Below, piece by piece: positions 21,930 to 33,830 of a stretch of 64,000 nucleotides of DNA. This DNA comes from Amphibalanus amphitrite (taxonomy: Eukaryota > Arthropoda > Thecostraca > Balanomorpha > Balanidae). Positions within the stretch are counted from its first letter, which is position 1, and each line of letters opens with the position of its first letter. A model generated the notes under the pieces. That model was not told where the DNA came from and searched no databases. It worked only from the letters and a program-made list of their open reading frames with translations. The stretch covers positions 837,001 through 901,000 of the forward strand of contig NW_024881587.1 of NCBI RefSeq assembly GCF_019059575.1. Reading direction: 5' to 3'. The position numbers and the translations under genes are program-made.

Positions 21930-24684
21930 ATAATCGTGTGCAAAGGCAGTCATTGTGTGGCTGTGCGATGATTTTTGTGCATAGCTGCCCGCGAAATCAG
22001 GTGTTTCCCGTTTATTTTTTGCTACCTTATATTTACAGACCAGCTTCTTCTCGTCGTTTAAAAAGGTAGACAAAGCTGAAGTGCACGAAAAGAAGCCTGT
22101 TGTGGCGAGCCGAACTATGTCCAGAACTGGTTCCGACGTTCCTGTTGGCTGTAAAATATCCGGGCGGCGCAGCCCGCCGTCCTGCCGTTATGTCTTTGTT
22201 CAGCACGGCGCTGTGATACTTACCCAGTGACCGGTTCTCCAGCCGGGCCTGTGCCGCCTGTGCCTTTTCTGTCGCCCGCCGAGCCGGACCCGGACTTTGG
22301 GTCCGAGCTGCAGCGGGCGGCGGGCCCGATTTAGCAGCGCTCCGTGCTAAGCCGGGCCGTTTTCCGTGTCTGTCACTGATCGGCGAGGCCGGCGTCCAGA
22401 CGGCCGCCGGATGTCGTGTGTCCCCGGCGACACGGACGACTCTGGACAGACGGCGGTCCGGCGGACAGATGCCGGTCCGGCGGACACAGGACAGAGGCCA
22501 GAATTACGGACAGTAGAGGCGGGTCCAGCGCTGAGCCCAGCCAAAAATCACTGAAATGCTCCCCGACAACGTCCATCCAAAAATCACTGAAACACTCCCT
22601 GACAACGTTTTCGGAATGGACACCGAATCAAATACGAAGCAGATTTTATGCTAGTCAGCATTACGTCATCCCTGTTTGGTGGCTTTCTCCTGATGCCGTG
22701 GTCAAGGAGTCGTTTTTTAGAAATGCCGATAAATATCTAGTAGTGCATTGCGCCGCTGCGAGGCTGCAGTATTATCGTTGGTCGTCGGTGCTTGCTCCGA
22801 GACATAACTGAGAATAGAACCGGTTCCAGCCGATCAGACCGTCACGAGTGTCCCGCGTCGTTGTCCTGCTGTTTATGCATGTGTAGGTATGTGAGGTTCG
22901 TATACGCGCTGGCGTCTACATTAGGAGCTAGCGCTCTGTCAGTGCTCGAGTTCAGTGGCCTGAAATGTAAACCTGCCCAGTTCCCTGTTCGGTGACCTTA
23001 GGCATAACATACACTGGGGTCCGCCGGCCGCTCTAAACATTTATGCAGGATTGTCTACTATATACACTCAACATGCACCAGAGAGGATTCCCTTTGTTTG
23101 TGTTATTGCACATGACTCTCTTACGTTTAGTTCCTTGCTCAGCTTTTCGTGGCGTCCAGGGTCACGCGTTGTAGGTATTCTAGATTTGTATCCTCGCAAG
23201 TCGCAAGAAACACTTTTCACAAAAACATGATCGATTCTACCGAACTGTCTGCTCTGGAAGTTGTACAGTTGAAAATATATAAATTGTAGTCATCTGCAGA
23301 CTCCATATCCCCAGAGCTGTGTTGATGCTTATTAGTTACTAACAGAAACGTATCTGCATTTGCCGACATTTGCTGCATCCGTATGCAAGGGATCCTCACG
23401 AGCTCAGGCACCCAGTCGGCAGTGACAATATCGTGTGTAAGCATTCCCCAGCCATCCATGTCATTATGCACTGGTTATGCATTTTGCGCAAGGCCTGGTA
23501 TTTATTGTTTTACTGGGAACAACAAAAACATTGGAAAGCCCTAATGCGAAGTTGCGCATTACATGTTTCGAATATCTCAATCACTTCACCATTGATTATT
23601 CGGTCTCATTGGTTCGGAGCGCCGGCCGCAGGGCGGGACTCTGCCCACGCTCAGAGTCGCGCCTCCCTCCCGTCACGCACGCGCAGATCGTGACCGTGAC
23701 CGTGAGTGGGGTGTCTGCCGAGCGACAGGCAAGGTCACGGGACCCGGGGCGGCGCTAGCACGCGCCCCCTCCCCCCGCCCCACCCCCTCAGCCGCCGAGA
23801 GGTCAGGCGCTGCACCCCTTCCCTCCGCGCCCTCCCCTCCCCTCCCTTCCCCAGCGTCTGACAACCGGTTCGCTTGGCTGGCGTCGTGGCCACTTGAGAA
23901 CCGGTCCCTGGGGAAGCCGGTGGCGCCGCTCCGGTCGCCGCCCCCCCCCCCCCCTCCCACTCCGCTGAGGGGGTGACGTCAGAGCCCCTGCGGGCTACAA
24001 GGCCAGACGGGACCGGCGCGGCCGGCCGCGCGGAGGCGGCTGGTGGCGAAATCGGCCGGGCAGTTGACCGGCCGCGGCCGGCGCCGCTTCTACGTCGTAG
24101 CGCCATATCCGCGAGCGCGCCGGCGGCGGAGGGGCTGCACTCTGCACTCTGCAGTTGGGCCGTGCAGCGCGGCACTCCTGGGCGCCGGGCGCAGATTAGT
24201 GCCGCACTGAGCGCCGTGACCTGCAGCGTGCAGGTCACGGCGCTGACGGGAGGGGCTCTGGAATGGGTGACCGGATACCAACCCGTCTCGGACCGGGTGC
24301 TGACCCGTCTGACCTGTCTGACCGGAGCCCGACCCCCCTCCCACATGTTGACCCGCGAGGTCAAGCACGTATGCCCGGACCGGCCGTTGGACCGGACCGA
24401 CGGGACCGACCGGACCGACGACGCTGCCTTGGGAATAACAAAAACCGGCTGCCAAATTTCCTCACAGCACGCCGTTCTGCCCGCGGCGAATAAAACAGCT
24501 CACAAGTTTTTGCTGCGACTCACCAAGGACACTGGGTGAAAGAATGTTGATATCATAGATACATCATGATTCATGGGCTTTTATATCTTCCTATCACCTC
24601 TGCTTTATGATTTTTATCTGGCGCATTTTGTTTTTGTGATACGATGCATTGCATTTGTAGGGTTACGATTCAAGGGATTCGCTA

Positions 24685-25056
24685 TAGAGGTGGCAAAAGA
24701 TGAAAATTTTGGGAACCAGACTCGAACCAGACCCGGCTGGACATTTCTGGAACCAGTCGGACCCGGTCTTAGTTGGAATCGGAACCAGTTGGACCCGTTC
24801 CCCAAAAGTCAATTAATACAAACTACTTGTAGGTATCATTAGTTGCATCATGTAAAACAGCCTATTTCACTGTGTGCAAAGAAACATTCACTTCATTCGC
24901 TTAATATTTAGCAATAGTGTGTGGTGCGTAAGATGTATAGTTTATGGTAGGACCCGGTTGGACCCGTCAGAAAATTTCCAGGATCCGGTCTGGACCCATA
25001 TGGGTCCAGACTGGTTCTTTGGACCGGGTCCTCGGGTCCACATTTTGCCACCTCTA
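24685..25056. mobile_element. hAT MITE with GGACCCGG-rich interior
   Basis: A perfect 8-bp duplication, ATTCGCTA, lies at 24677-24684 and 25057-25064. The terminal inverted repeats are TAGAGGTGGCAAAA at the left and its complement TTTTGCCACCTCTA at the right (one base of spacing change). The TAGAGGTGG end is a known hAT type. At 372 bp it is too short to code. Both subterminal regions repeat GGACCCGG/GGAACCAG words, probably accumulated protein-binding sites. Confidence 0.9.
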
Positions 25057-25064
25057 ATTCGCTA

Positions 25065-26600
25065 CGATGAGGTAGCTTTTACGGATGGTAGATTTTTGCT
25101 CTAATGGCCAATAGTGTCCATCATATTCAACGGGTACTGGCCATCTGGGACATTTTCTGTCAATTTGTTTTGGAAAATGTAACGGCATATGCTCTGTCAC
25201 ATGACCCTGGCCTTCTGCCCCACCCAAACCGAACAAAAAGTGGACAGATAATGAGGACATGGGACCAGGATATATTCGTGGGACCGTCTACCGTTAGTCA
25301 GCCATCCGAGGGAGCGACAAATTAAATCGGGGTTGTGGAACATCTGGAAATAGGACATCCAAAAAGGGCAAGGGACCTAAAATGTATCACATACAGGTGA
25401 ATAGCGTATACTCGTAGATATGAACGAAACAAAATGATATTTTAATATTTCCTTTCTTTTTAGATGAATTTTGTTTAAGACTTACCTATTTTAAAGTTAA
25501 ACTGAATTTATACTAATTTAAGACATACTATATACTTTTATTGGGATGATCATTTTACGTGTCCTTTTCATCTGGTTTACCACATTTAAGGCTACGTACC
25601 TATGTTTATAAACATATGTTAATAAACATCCCGTTTGGCAAGAGCAAGCCTGATTTTTCGGTATGTTTAAGCGGCCACTTAATTTAAAAAAAAAAACTAG
25701 TGACAACTGACAAGAGTTTTTTCAGATACGGCCAATGGACTCGTACTGCAATTTTTCATGACACATTCGAATGTTTTTTGCCAGAAGACGTCAACATGAA
25801 TCACAAGCCGTCCCGCTAACACCCGTTCTTTATGACATTCATTACCGCACAAAACGAACGTGAAATAATTAGGTGCTGCGTTGAATTGAGACAGTCACAA
25901 ATTGGTATTTTTCCGTGAACGTCTTGCGACTGCTGCAAGACAGTATGAGCACGGCTCCTGCGGAAGGCATTGCAAAGTCGAACATCTAAGATTGATAGGT
26001 ATATTTTAGTGCTTAAGTGTAACATTATTTATGAGCAAAATTGTGAAAGAACTCAGGTTTTTTCAATAGAAAAACACAATACTAACGAGTGTTTAACTAT
26101 TGACCAGAAACCTTCTGTTAGTTCTTATTTTCATTGCAGTGACAAAGATAATTAATTTCTTTTAATGTCTGCTGTTTTTGCAGCGCAACCTGTGCAACAT
26201 GCAGGAACGTGTCGGGTAAGGCATTGTGCCCAAGCTAAGTTTCTCGGGGAAGTTAGGTCAATGGCCAGTCAAGTCTGCATATAGTCAAATACCTTCTAAA
26301 TAATGATAAGCAAAACATATTTCGCTGTTGAGTTAACCGATTATAGGTGGTCAGTTCACATTTATGCCAGCAATACTCACGCTACAAGGATGCAACGCAA
26401 TTTCGACTCCGGATAGATAAGCCTGCCCAATGAAATTCGTCCCTCGGCAATCCAGATTTAGGACACATCCTATGATTCATGTTCATTCATGCCTCACCCC
26501 TCGTTCCGTTTGTTTGCCCACATCCTATCGTATCAGTATGAACTGCGCCCGTCATTTTTGCCTCCTGCTGCGCACATTGGAGACAAAACTATCACAGATT
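25065..26600. other. Non-coding, AT-rich
   Basis: No gene is supported. 26055-26115 shares a diverged repeat with 50820-50885 (CAATAGAAAAACACAAT.. and TTTAACTATTGAC). A 30-base segment at 26185-26214 sits between a good acceptor (CTGTTTTTGCAG) and a GTAAGG donor, but has no independent support as an exon. Confidence 0.4.
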
Positions 26601-26639
26601 TCAACGACCCTGCTTACACCAGACTTGTTTACACTACCA

Positions 26640-27143
26640 GACAACTCCCGCGGACGACATCAGTCCTGTCATCGGAGACCCCGAGCACCCCCTCTCGCCC
26701 CCTTCCCCGGGGGCTGGTGAGACCACGTGTGCGTTGCCGGAGGAACGGCGGCGGGCGGCGCCACCGACCGGCCGGCCGGGCCGCCGACTGGCGCGGTGGC
26801 GGCGCCCAGCCGAGGCCGCCGAGCTCAGCACGTGATCGACAGCGGCCGCAGCGACACGGTACGCGGCTGCACGGCGCGCAACGCGCTACCTCCACCCATC
26901 ACCCGGCCGGCCTGCCCGAGACACCGGCGGACGGCCGCGCAGACCGGTGGTGTCCTGCAGCGCCGCAGACTTTGGTGACGTTCGGCGGTGGTAAGTGACA
27001 TTTAGTGACGCCTGGAAGTGGTGTGACTCATGTGATTGGTGAAAGCCGGCGCGGTGCCGCTCCTGACACTTGTGACGGTAATTTGGTGGTTTCTGTGAAG
27101 CCGTTGGGTTTGGTGACTGGGTGGTGCCGCTGGTGACGGCGCG
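26640..27143 (+). promoter_or_regulatory. GC-rich island / likely promoter and 5' UTR of the following exon
   Basis: Bases 26640-26960 are CpG-rich. 26975-27140 repeats GGTGACG/AGTGACG words (for example near 26976, 27005, 27119, 27131). An in-frame TGA at 27114-27116 closes the frame of the downstream start codon, consistent with 5' UTR. No clear TATA box was seen. Confidence 0.4.
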
Positions 27144-27304
27144 ATGGTGCGTCGCGGTGACGCGGCGCGCGGGTACAGCGCCGCCTCGCCGAGCCTGTGG
27201 CAGCAGCAGCAGCAGGAGGTGGCTGCCGCTGCGCACCTGGCGCAGCCCACCTACCTGCCCATGGAGTACTCCATGGTGCGACCGGCGCTCTACGCCTCTC
27301 ACAG
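27144..27304 (+). CDS. Candidate first coding exon (Q- and A-rich N-terminus), gene unrecognised
   Basis: ATG at 27144 has a strong context (G at -3, G at +4) and an in-frame stop 30 bases upstream. The frame stays open for 53 full codons to a consensus donor, AG|GTGAGC, at 27304/27305. The peptide starts MVRRGDAARGYSAASP, has a run of five glutamines (LWQQQQQEV), an AAAA stretch, then LAQPTYLPMEYSMVRPALY. Q/A-rich starts with Y/P/M patches are common in arthropod developmental transcription factors, but I cannot name the family. The remaining exons would lie to the right, past a probable first intron at 27305 onward. None was identified in the window, so the gene may have a very long intron. 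The alternative is a chance open frame at the edge of a GC island. Confidence 0.5.
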
Positions 27305-30300
27305 GTGAGCAGGCAGCAGCACGGCCCGCGACACGGGGACATGACCCGCGACACGGGATACACGGCCCGCGACACGGGGAGCAGGCGGGTTAGAAGCGTC
27401 CTGGCCCATTGCTGCCGAGTCTGTCACCTGTCGGAACCTGTTTGGGACCGTCCAGGACCGTCCGGAACCGCCCGGAAGGACCTGAGATGGCCGGGCTCGG
27501 TCCCGTGTCCCGGGCGACTCGGTCGGGCGTCTCGGGCAACTCGGCCGCACCCGGACCTGGGATCAGGTTCGCGGCTCACCCAAACGGAAACCCTATCGCG
27601 GTAACGGGACCCGAACCCGATTCCGGGCGAGTGTTGTGGTGATTCTTCCGCCCCGCCCCCTCCCCCCCCCCCCCCGAGGGGCGCCATGCCCGTCAGGCCA
27701 GACGACGGGGTGGGGACTGGGGGCCGGGGTTTCTGGTAGCGGATGGAATTTCACACGCTCCGGCGTCTGGGAAAAATATTCTTCCATCAGGTTTCCCAGA
27801 CATACCATCCTATCCCATCTTCATACCTACTAGTAAAAATATGTGACGCTTCCCTTTATGACATTTATTTAAAAATGGACATTGGCAAGGAAGTGGCTTT
27901 CTGGCTAAAGAGAGGCTGGATCAATATTAGGTATACAAGGCTCAAGGTAATACAAATAATCGAACAGGTTAAATGCCATTTCGGTGGTTTTGCTTCTCTG
28001 TATTGGAGAAGGCGCACGATATGCACAAAATTGCACAGGCATCACCGATTGTGCTTGTATGCCATTTGGTGCCATTTTGTGCCATTTTGCTATATAAATT
28101 CAGAACGGTGTTAACACTTCGCATTCAGTCGTATCGATAATCGTGCTTCAAAGTTCATTCCTTTTACCTACGCAAGAAACGTCTCTGCAATGCGGCGTAT
28201 ACTTTACTTCTGGGTATAATCCAATATATTCCCCGAAGCAGCAGATTTATATTTTTTACATTAACGGCAGTACCTATATTACTTAACATGAACAAGTTAT
28301 AGTTATCGTATTACTTTTCCTTTAAATGATGACGTAGTCAAAAGCGTAAGAATGAAATACTTTTTAAGTTAAGCCGATTGCAACTGATTGAAATGTATTC
28401 CAACGTTTCCAAAACAGTAGCACTTTCTTCAGCTCATGTAAAGCATGAAGGCTATCAAACGCTCGGCGAAAGTCATCTTTTTAACCCATCTTATAGCGTG
28501 CTTATGTGCATACATATAGGGAAGCCGCTAAAAGACAATATGTAGGTATGCACATTGTATATTTTTAAATTATCCGCATATGTAGCGTGATATCATCAGA
28601 AGCCTTCAGTATGGAATAGTTTTTGGCGGTTCTGTCGTTTCTGACTGAAGAGATCAATAATAGTTATATTGTTGATTTACATATTTTGATGAGCCTGTTT
28701 GCCTATGCGGTCTCATCAGAAGTCACAGGCGTGGCTGGTACGGTACAGGTGATCTAATTAACTACAGCATGGTTAACCAGTTTTGTGGCTGGCTTCGTCC
28801 AGTTGCCACCGGACTGGTTACTGGTGATGATTACATCTGACCGACGCGGTCCCGAGTGATAAGTTCTAAACAATAAGCAGTGATCGTCGAACCAATTTCA
28901 CACTGTTTTCATCTGCTATAGCATTGGCAAACGTCGTGCATGCACGCTCAGCCAGGTCTGTCGGTCTGTGACCCATGAATATTGCTGCTGCTGCTGCCGC
29001 TGCCGTCCATGGAGCAGTGCGGCTGAGGTTCAGGCGGTGGCCAGCCAGCCGGCCGGACTCCGAGATCGCCGTGTCTCGGGGTGCAGGCGAGGGCGGCTGT
29101 GAGGCGGGACAGCGGCCCATGGTATCAGACAACAGTCCGTCCAGACCATCACAGTGCCGGCGCGCCAGATAGTCACGGCTCCTGCAGCCAGCCTTGGCGC
29201 CATTTCCATGTGCCAAGGTCAAAAGTACGCGCCATCCAGCCCGCTGTTGTTGTGTGACCGCCTGCTCTGAGGCCGTTATCAGTCACCTTATGCTGTGTCC
29301 TCACACAACAGGATCTCCTCTGAATAACTTGGCGCTGATGCACACACTGACCCGAACGGTCTGTTCCTTAGTCGGCTGCCTTATCGCTCCAGTTGTCGGA
29401 ACGCCATTTGTCCCATTGTATTTATTCATGTATAGCTTTCGTGCAGGAAGGTCACGGAAGCCATTTATAAACATGACTCATTTGTGGTCGGACAGTTTCG
29501 CATTCGCTCCCGAGTGAATAGCACACGGACGAAGGCCACAACCGCTCGACCTTCAAAGTTCCAGTGACGATGACTGGACAATTTTACCGTCTCAACCCGC
29601 GGACACAAGCTTTCAGATTCATTATGAGAGCGCCTATTCTCGACTCATTAGCGGTAAAAAGTCGCACATCTTGCTCATTGCCGTGCGCAGTGCCCATTAT
29701 TTCCCGGCCAGCAGTTTGTTTTGATCAGCAGCACTTCCGTCGTTCGTCCGCTGATCTCCCACTCCTGTGCCGCCGTCTCCAGAAGTGGCCGTATCTCCGA
29801 CACTGACACATCGGTCCCAGGATTACACTGGTATACAGCCGCGCCAGCCACGGGCAATTGCTAGCAACAGACTCGCGTCTCGGCGGGCGGAGGAAGCGCC
29901 CAATCGAACACGGCACGGCCTTGGCGCTGATCAAATCAATGTCGGCGCGGTGATGCAACGGATTCAATTACAGCCAGCAGAAGTGACATTTCCGTCCGGG
30001 ACTTCTGGGTACGGCCGAGCTCGGTCAGACTTGCAGGGCACGTCGCTCGGATGGCGCGGTGTTATTAACTTGTCAACGGATTGCGCAATAACAGTAGCCG
30101 TGTCTGAAAGTTGTGCAAGATAACAAAGCTGTGTTGTCGTGCAAAATGAAAATAATCGGCGCTGACGTTGATTCCGAGAATGGCAATATAATGTTTGCTG
30201 GCATGTTGAGTCTACACAGAACTTTGGACCATTCAAAGATAAGAGCGGCACACGAATGGCGTCTGTGGCACCCATTTACCCTTTCCTGCACTGCGCTCAC

Positions 30301-30634
30301 TCAAGGGAGCACCACATTCATTTCGTCGGATATTGTCCTGCCTAAAATTATGACTCTTCTACGACAGTCACAACATTGGAGCTAGTCCAAATGAGTTGCA
30401 GATGATGTGATTAAGGCTGGATGTTATGCCGAGAGGCTAGAAATACTAGGACCTAAATTGCATGTCACTGGCATCCTTTAGAGCCAACCCAACTCTGGGC
30501 CTTGTGAAGGTACGATTTATTTTCGCCGCTGTCAGCCTGTGACGCATCTCTGTCAGCTTTGAGGTCGGGGCTGTTTTATTTGCGTCTCCGACAACCCCCA
30601 TAAATTTGCGAGGGTCCTGTTAGATGACGTCAGA
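27305..30634. other. Probable intronic/non-coding sequence
   Basis: 27305-27720 is GC-rich, with repeated CGCGACACGGG words at 27328-27380 and a C13 run near 27663. 27740-28860 is AT-rich and blank. 28960-29180 has a small GCT-rich patch. 29190-30630 is mixed. No exon or element end is supported. Confidence 0.4.
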
Positions 30635-30642
30635 CTGATAAT

Positions 30643-31074
30643 CAGTGTTCGCCACGGGCCGAAAAATCCTAGTCCAGCCCAGCCCAGGCCCATGGGTTAA
30701 CAGCCCGGCCCAGCCGGAGCCCATTCATGGTAAAAGCGTCAAAGCCCAGCCCGGCCCAGCCCGTCAAAAATGAATGGGTTAAAAATTATTGACACCACAC
30801 AGCTACCCAAAGGTAGCAAAGGAACAATATTGTGCGAGCCGCATGCACAATGCACATTGCATGCGTGCTTTATGGACTTGTTTTTGAGTCTTGCACGGTA
30901 GTAAGTTATGTAGTTATAGTTTTTGTCTCAGTTGCGAACCCCTGACTCCACTTAACAGTTCCTTGCCCAGCCCATCCACAGCCCATCAATCCTTCATATT
31001 TGAGGGCCCAGCCCAGCCCGTAGCCCAGCCCAGCCCATGGCCCATTGGGCTGGCCCAGCCCATGGCGAACACTG
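30643..31074. mobile_element. hAT MITE with GCCCAGCCC-rich subterminal repeats
   Basis: A perfect 8-bp duplication, CTGATAAT, lies at 30635-30642 and 31075-31082. The terminal inverted repeats are CAGTGTTCGCCACGGGC at the left and CAGTGTTCGCCATGGGC read inward from the right. At 432 bp it has no coding capacity. Beside each end GCCCAGCCC/GGGCTGG words are repeated many times, mirror-imaged across the element, around an AT-rich centre (about 30770-30960). Confidence 0.92.
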
Positions 31075-31082
31075 CTGATAAT

Positions 31083-31559
31083 GCGGGGTCGATGCTGGTC
31101 CTCGTGAGATTTATGTGGCTCGCGCGAGCTGGGACGACTCGGTGCGCGGCGCGGCTCGGCGCTACAGCGGTCGATGTAATGGCGAAATTGCTCGTGACAC
31201 GGTGTAATTGAGACAATTAGGTATGAAGCGGACCGACGTGATATGTTTTGAAGTTGGTGCCTGGTGAAAGCTGTCATAAACTATTCTAGCACAGTCGTCT
31301 TGCCAATAGACCGAACATATCTAGCACATTAGTTGTTAAATACCTAGATAATGGGTAAACTAAACGACACAGGCATGAGGCGAATGAAGTACAAACAGGT
31401 ATTCAGCAATAACTACATAACGAAAGTCTGCCTGCTCGAAATGATTTGCCAATTACTGCTGGAGCATTTCTCACAGGGAAAAATGGTAGCATGTTCGTTG
31501 AAGAGACATACTGGACATACTGGACTTTTTAACACTATGGAGAGGTCAGGCTAACGCTC
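31083..31559. other. Non-coding, nothing recognised
   Basis: Mixed, mostly AT-rich unique sequence between two mobile elements. Confidence 0.4.
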
Positions 31560-32763
31560 TTAACCCGGCCGGGCCCGGGGGGTAATCCCAACCACCGCAG
31601 CCCGGGGGGGGGCGTTTTTCGCCCCCCCCCCCTGTCTAACTCCGTAAATAAGGGAGCTACGGAAACAAAAGCGATACCAAACGAAAGGTCCTTACGAGAC
31701 GATTCTAAAGCACCTAAAATTTTTGACCTCAGGTCAATTTTCAAGGTCAGAGGTCAAGGTCAAAGGCAAAAACCGGCACATGTGTAGTGATCTCAAAGTA
31801 AGCCTTCTAGAGGACGGCAGGCTGTGTCAAACCGGCAAAATTGGGTGTCAAACGAAAGAAGAGAATCTGAGGATTCCGAAAATGTGCTTAAAATTAAAGG
31901 TCAAGGTCAAGGTCACGCTCAAAATTGACCTCAAACTTGGCACTTTTTCGCACATCTTGCGTGCTAGCTTCCAAGATGTTTTGAAATGTTTTGAGGCTTA
32001 TCAGTTCCCTATTTGTGGTTCATCCTACGATACAAGGCTGCTCAAAGGTCAAGGTCACAGAAGAGTATCCCTGCTAGAGGCTATTTCACTGATTCAAGTT
32101 AGTAATAATAGATAAGACAATTTTGCCGTCCAGAAGCTCTAAATGAAGGCTTAGAGGAAAATAGATGCCAGATTCGTGATCAGCGGGTAAACATCCATCA
32201 TAAATGACCTCTCATGTGTCAAGGTCAACCAGAGGTCATTCGAGGTCACATGAGGTCAACATAAAACTTGACCTTTTCCGAACAAAATATACATCATTCG
32301 ACGCGGCTTGACAAGGCGAATGCGATGGTACCATTGCCGTAGCTCTAGGACCGTTTTTGTCGAAGTTATTTGCGAAAAACTAAAACCACATTTCGGGGTC
32401 GTTGACCTGACCTCTGACCTCAGGTCACCAAAACTATTTTTCTATTTTTCTCTAGGTTAAACGCTACACAACCGTGCTCGTAATTTGTCTTTATCTCTAA
32501 AACTCTATTTTTAGCAGCTATTTGAAGTTTGCGTCTGTGACGCCGAAATTTGCCGTGCAGGGGTCTAGAAAAATTGACCTTGTGACGTCATCAATGGGGC
32601 TAGGTCCAAATTTGTTACTTCAGAAGATGTCAAATTGATGGGAGAAAAGGTACTGAAAGTTTCGCTTTCCTATCCCTAAGCGTTCGGGAGCTATCGCAAA
32701 TATTCGCCAGGGGGGGGGGGCGAAAAACGCCCCCCCCCCCCGGGCCCGCGAGGCGTGAGTTGG
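31560..32763. mobile_element. TTAA/G-C-hairpin element
   Basis: The left end is TTAACCCGGCCGGGCCCGGG at 31560. Left hairpin: G9 (31604-31612), loop CGTTTTTCG, C11 (31622-31632). Right hairpin: G11 (32710-32720), loop CGAAAAACG, C12 (32730-32741), then GGGCCCGCGAGGCGTGAGTTGG, a degraded inverted end in which TTAA has become TTGG. The loops are exact reverse complements. Inside are AGGTCA arrays (31725-31765, 31900-31935, 32215-32262), a TGACGTCA at 32583 and a copy of the AGTTATT..AAAAAC motif at 32363-32380. No transposase frame is seen. Confidence 0.7.
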
Positions 32764-33404
32764 TATATTTTGAATTTTGATGCTAGAATATATTGAAGCA
32801 TAAAAAGGACACCCGGCTGACCCACCGGCTGGCAGTGGCGGATCCTGGGGGGGGTCCACGGGGTCATGACCCCCCCCAAAAGGTCTGAGAGGGTCATTTG
32901 ACCCCCCCCAAAAGCCGAAGACTTAAATGCGGTATAGACGCCGTCTTGCATGCTCAAAATCACCTGCCAAACACTTCTGAGTCAAACACCTTTGTTTTTC
33001 TGGATCGTGTTGCGTGAAAAGGCGTATTGAAGGCCAGAATCTTACTCGTTTTTGTCTCAACCGTGCGAGCACCAGGGGATGATCCAGGAAAACTCCAAGG
33101 GGATGGTCATGAATTTAATTCGTGGTGCCCCTACCTATACGCAAAATTAAAAACTCAACGGATTTCGGCCACTTAATTTTGGTGATGTCCTATTTCCTTT
33201 TTTTTGTTTGTTTTATTTTTAGTGCCCCTGGGCCCTGGCAGGTCAAAATCACGTCGGAGGCGAAAGAAATTCACGGGAATCCCAAAAATCACGTCAGGGC
33301 ATTCAGGGCCAGCTCTGACCAGCCTGACAGCTAGGGCCCTTCTTACTTCCTGGGGCCTCCTGTGAATAACCGCTAGTGTCTGTGTCTGACCGCTAGGGCC
33401 CCTC

Positions 33405-33830
33405 TGACTCCTCAGTAGGTAGGAGGCCCTCTGTAGAAAGGAGGCCCTCAGTAGAGAGGAGACCCCCCTGTAGAGAGGAGGCCCCTTTAGAGAGGAGGCC
33501 CTCTGTAGAAAGGAGACCATCTGTAGAGAGGAGGCCCTGTGTAGGGAGGAGGCCCTCTGTGGAAAGGAGACCGCCTGAATGCAGAAGGCCCTCTGAAGAG
33601 AGGAGACCCGCTGTAGAGAGGAGGCCCTCTGAAGAAAGGAGGCCCTCTGTAGAGAAGGGGCCCTCTGAAGAGAGGAGGCCCTTTGCAGAGATGAGGTCCT
33701 CTGGCTCTTTGAAGAGAGAGGCCCTCTGTACCTAAAGGAGGCATTCTGTAGTTAAGAGGCCCTGTGAAAAGAGGAGGCCCGCAGTAGAGATCGGTGGTCC
33801 TCTGTAGAGAGGAGGCCCCATCTGTGTTTT
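33405..33830 (-). repeat. 24-bp minisatellite (GGAGGCCCTCTGTAGAGA type)
   Basis: About 17 drifting units. Because the unit is a multiple of three, the minus strand stays open and would read as an octapeptide repeat of the RGPPLYRG type (ORF 33487-33885). This is a by-product of unit length with no start context or splice support, so I do not call a gene. Confidence 0.7.

Larger units (their letters stand above)
19749..24676. other. Non-coding; GC-rich island at 23620-24440
   Basis: 19749-20240 has moderate GC and a C11 run near 20195. 20250-20700 and 21240-22080 are AT-rich and blank apart from the palindrome listed separately. 22140-22560 is GC-rich with many CGGACAGA/CCGGCG words. 22548-22605 has an imperfect tandem duplication (AAAAATCACTGAAA..). 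23620-24440 is strongly GC-rich with iterated GACCGG words and opens several long frames without recognisable domains. It may be a promoter island. Confidence 0.4.

Noticed and set aside
23620-24540. Long overlapping open frames of up to about 200 codons on both strands
   Set aside because: They lie in a strongly GC-rich island where stop codons are rare. The peptides are low-complexity R/P/A-rich and no splice or domain evidence favours any frame.
26185-26214. 30-base microexon between CTGTTTTTGCAG and GTAAGG
   Set aside because: Splice-like words alone are expected by chance at this scale, and there is no frame or neighbour to support it.
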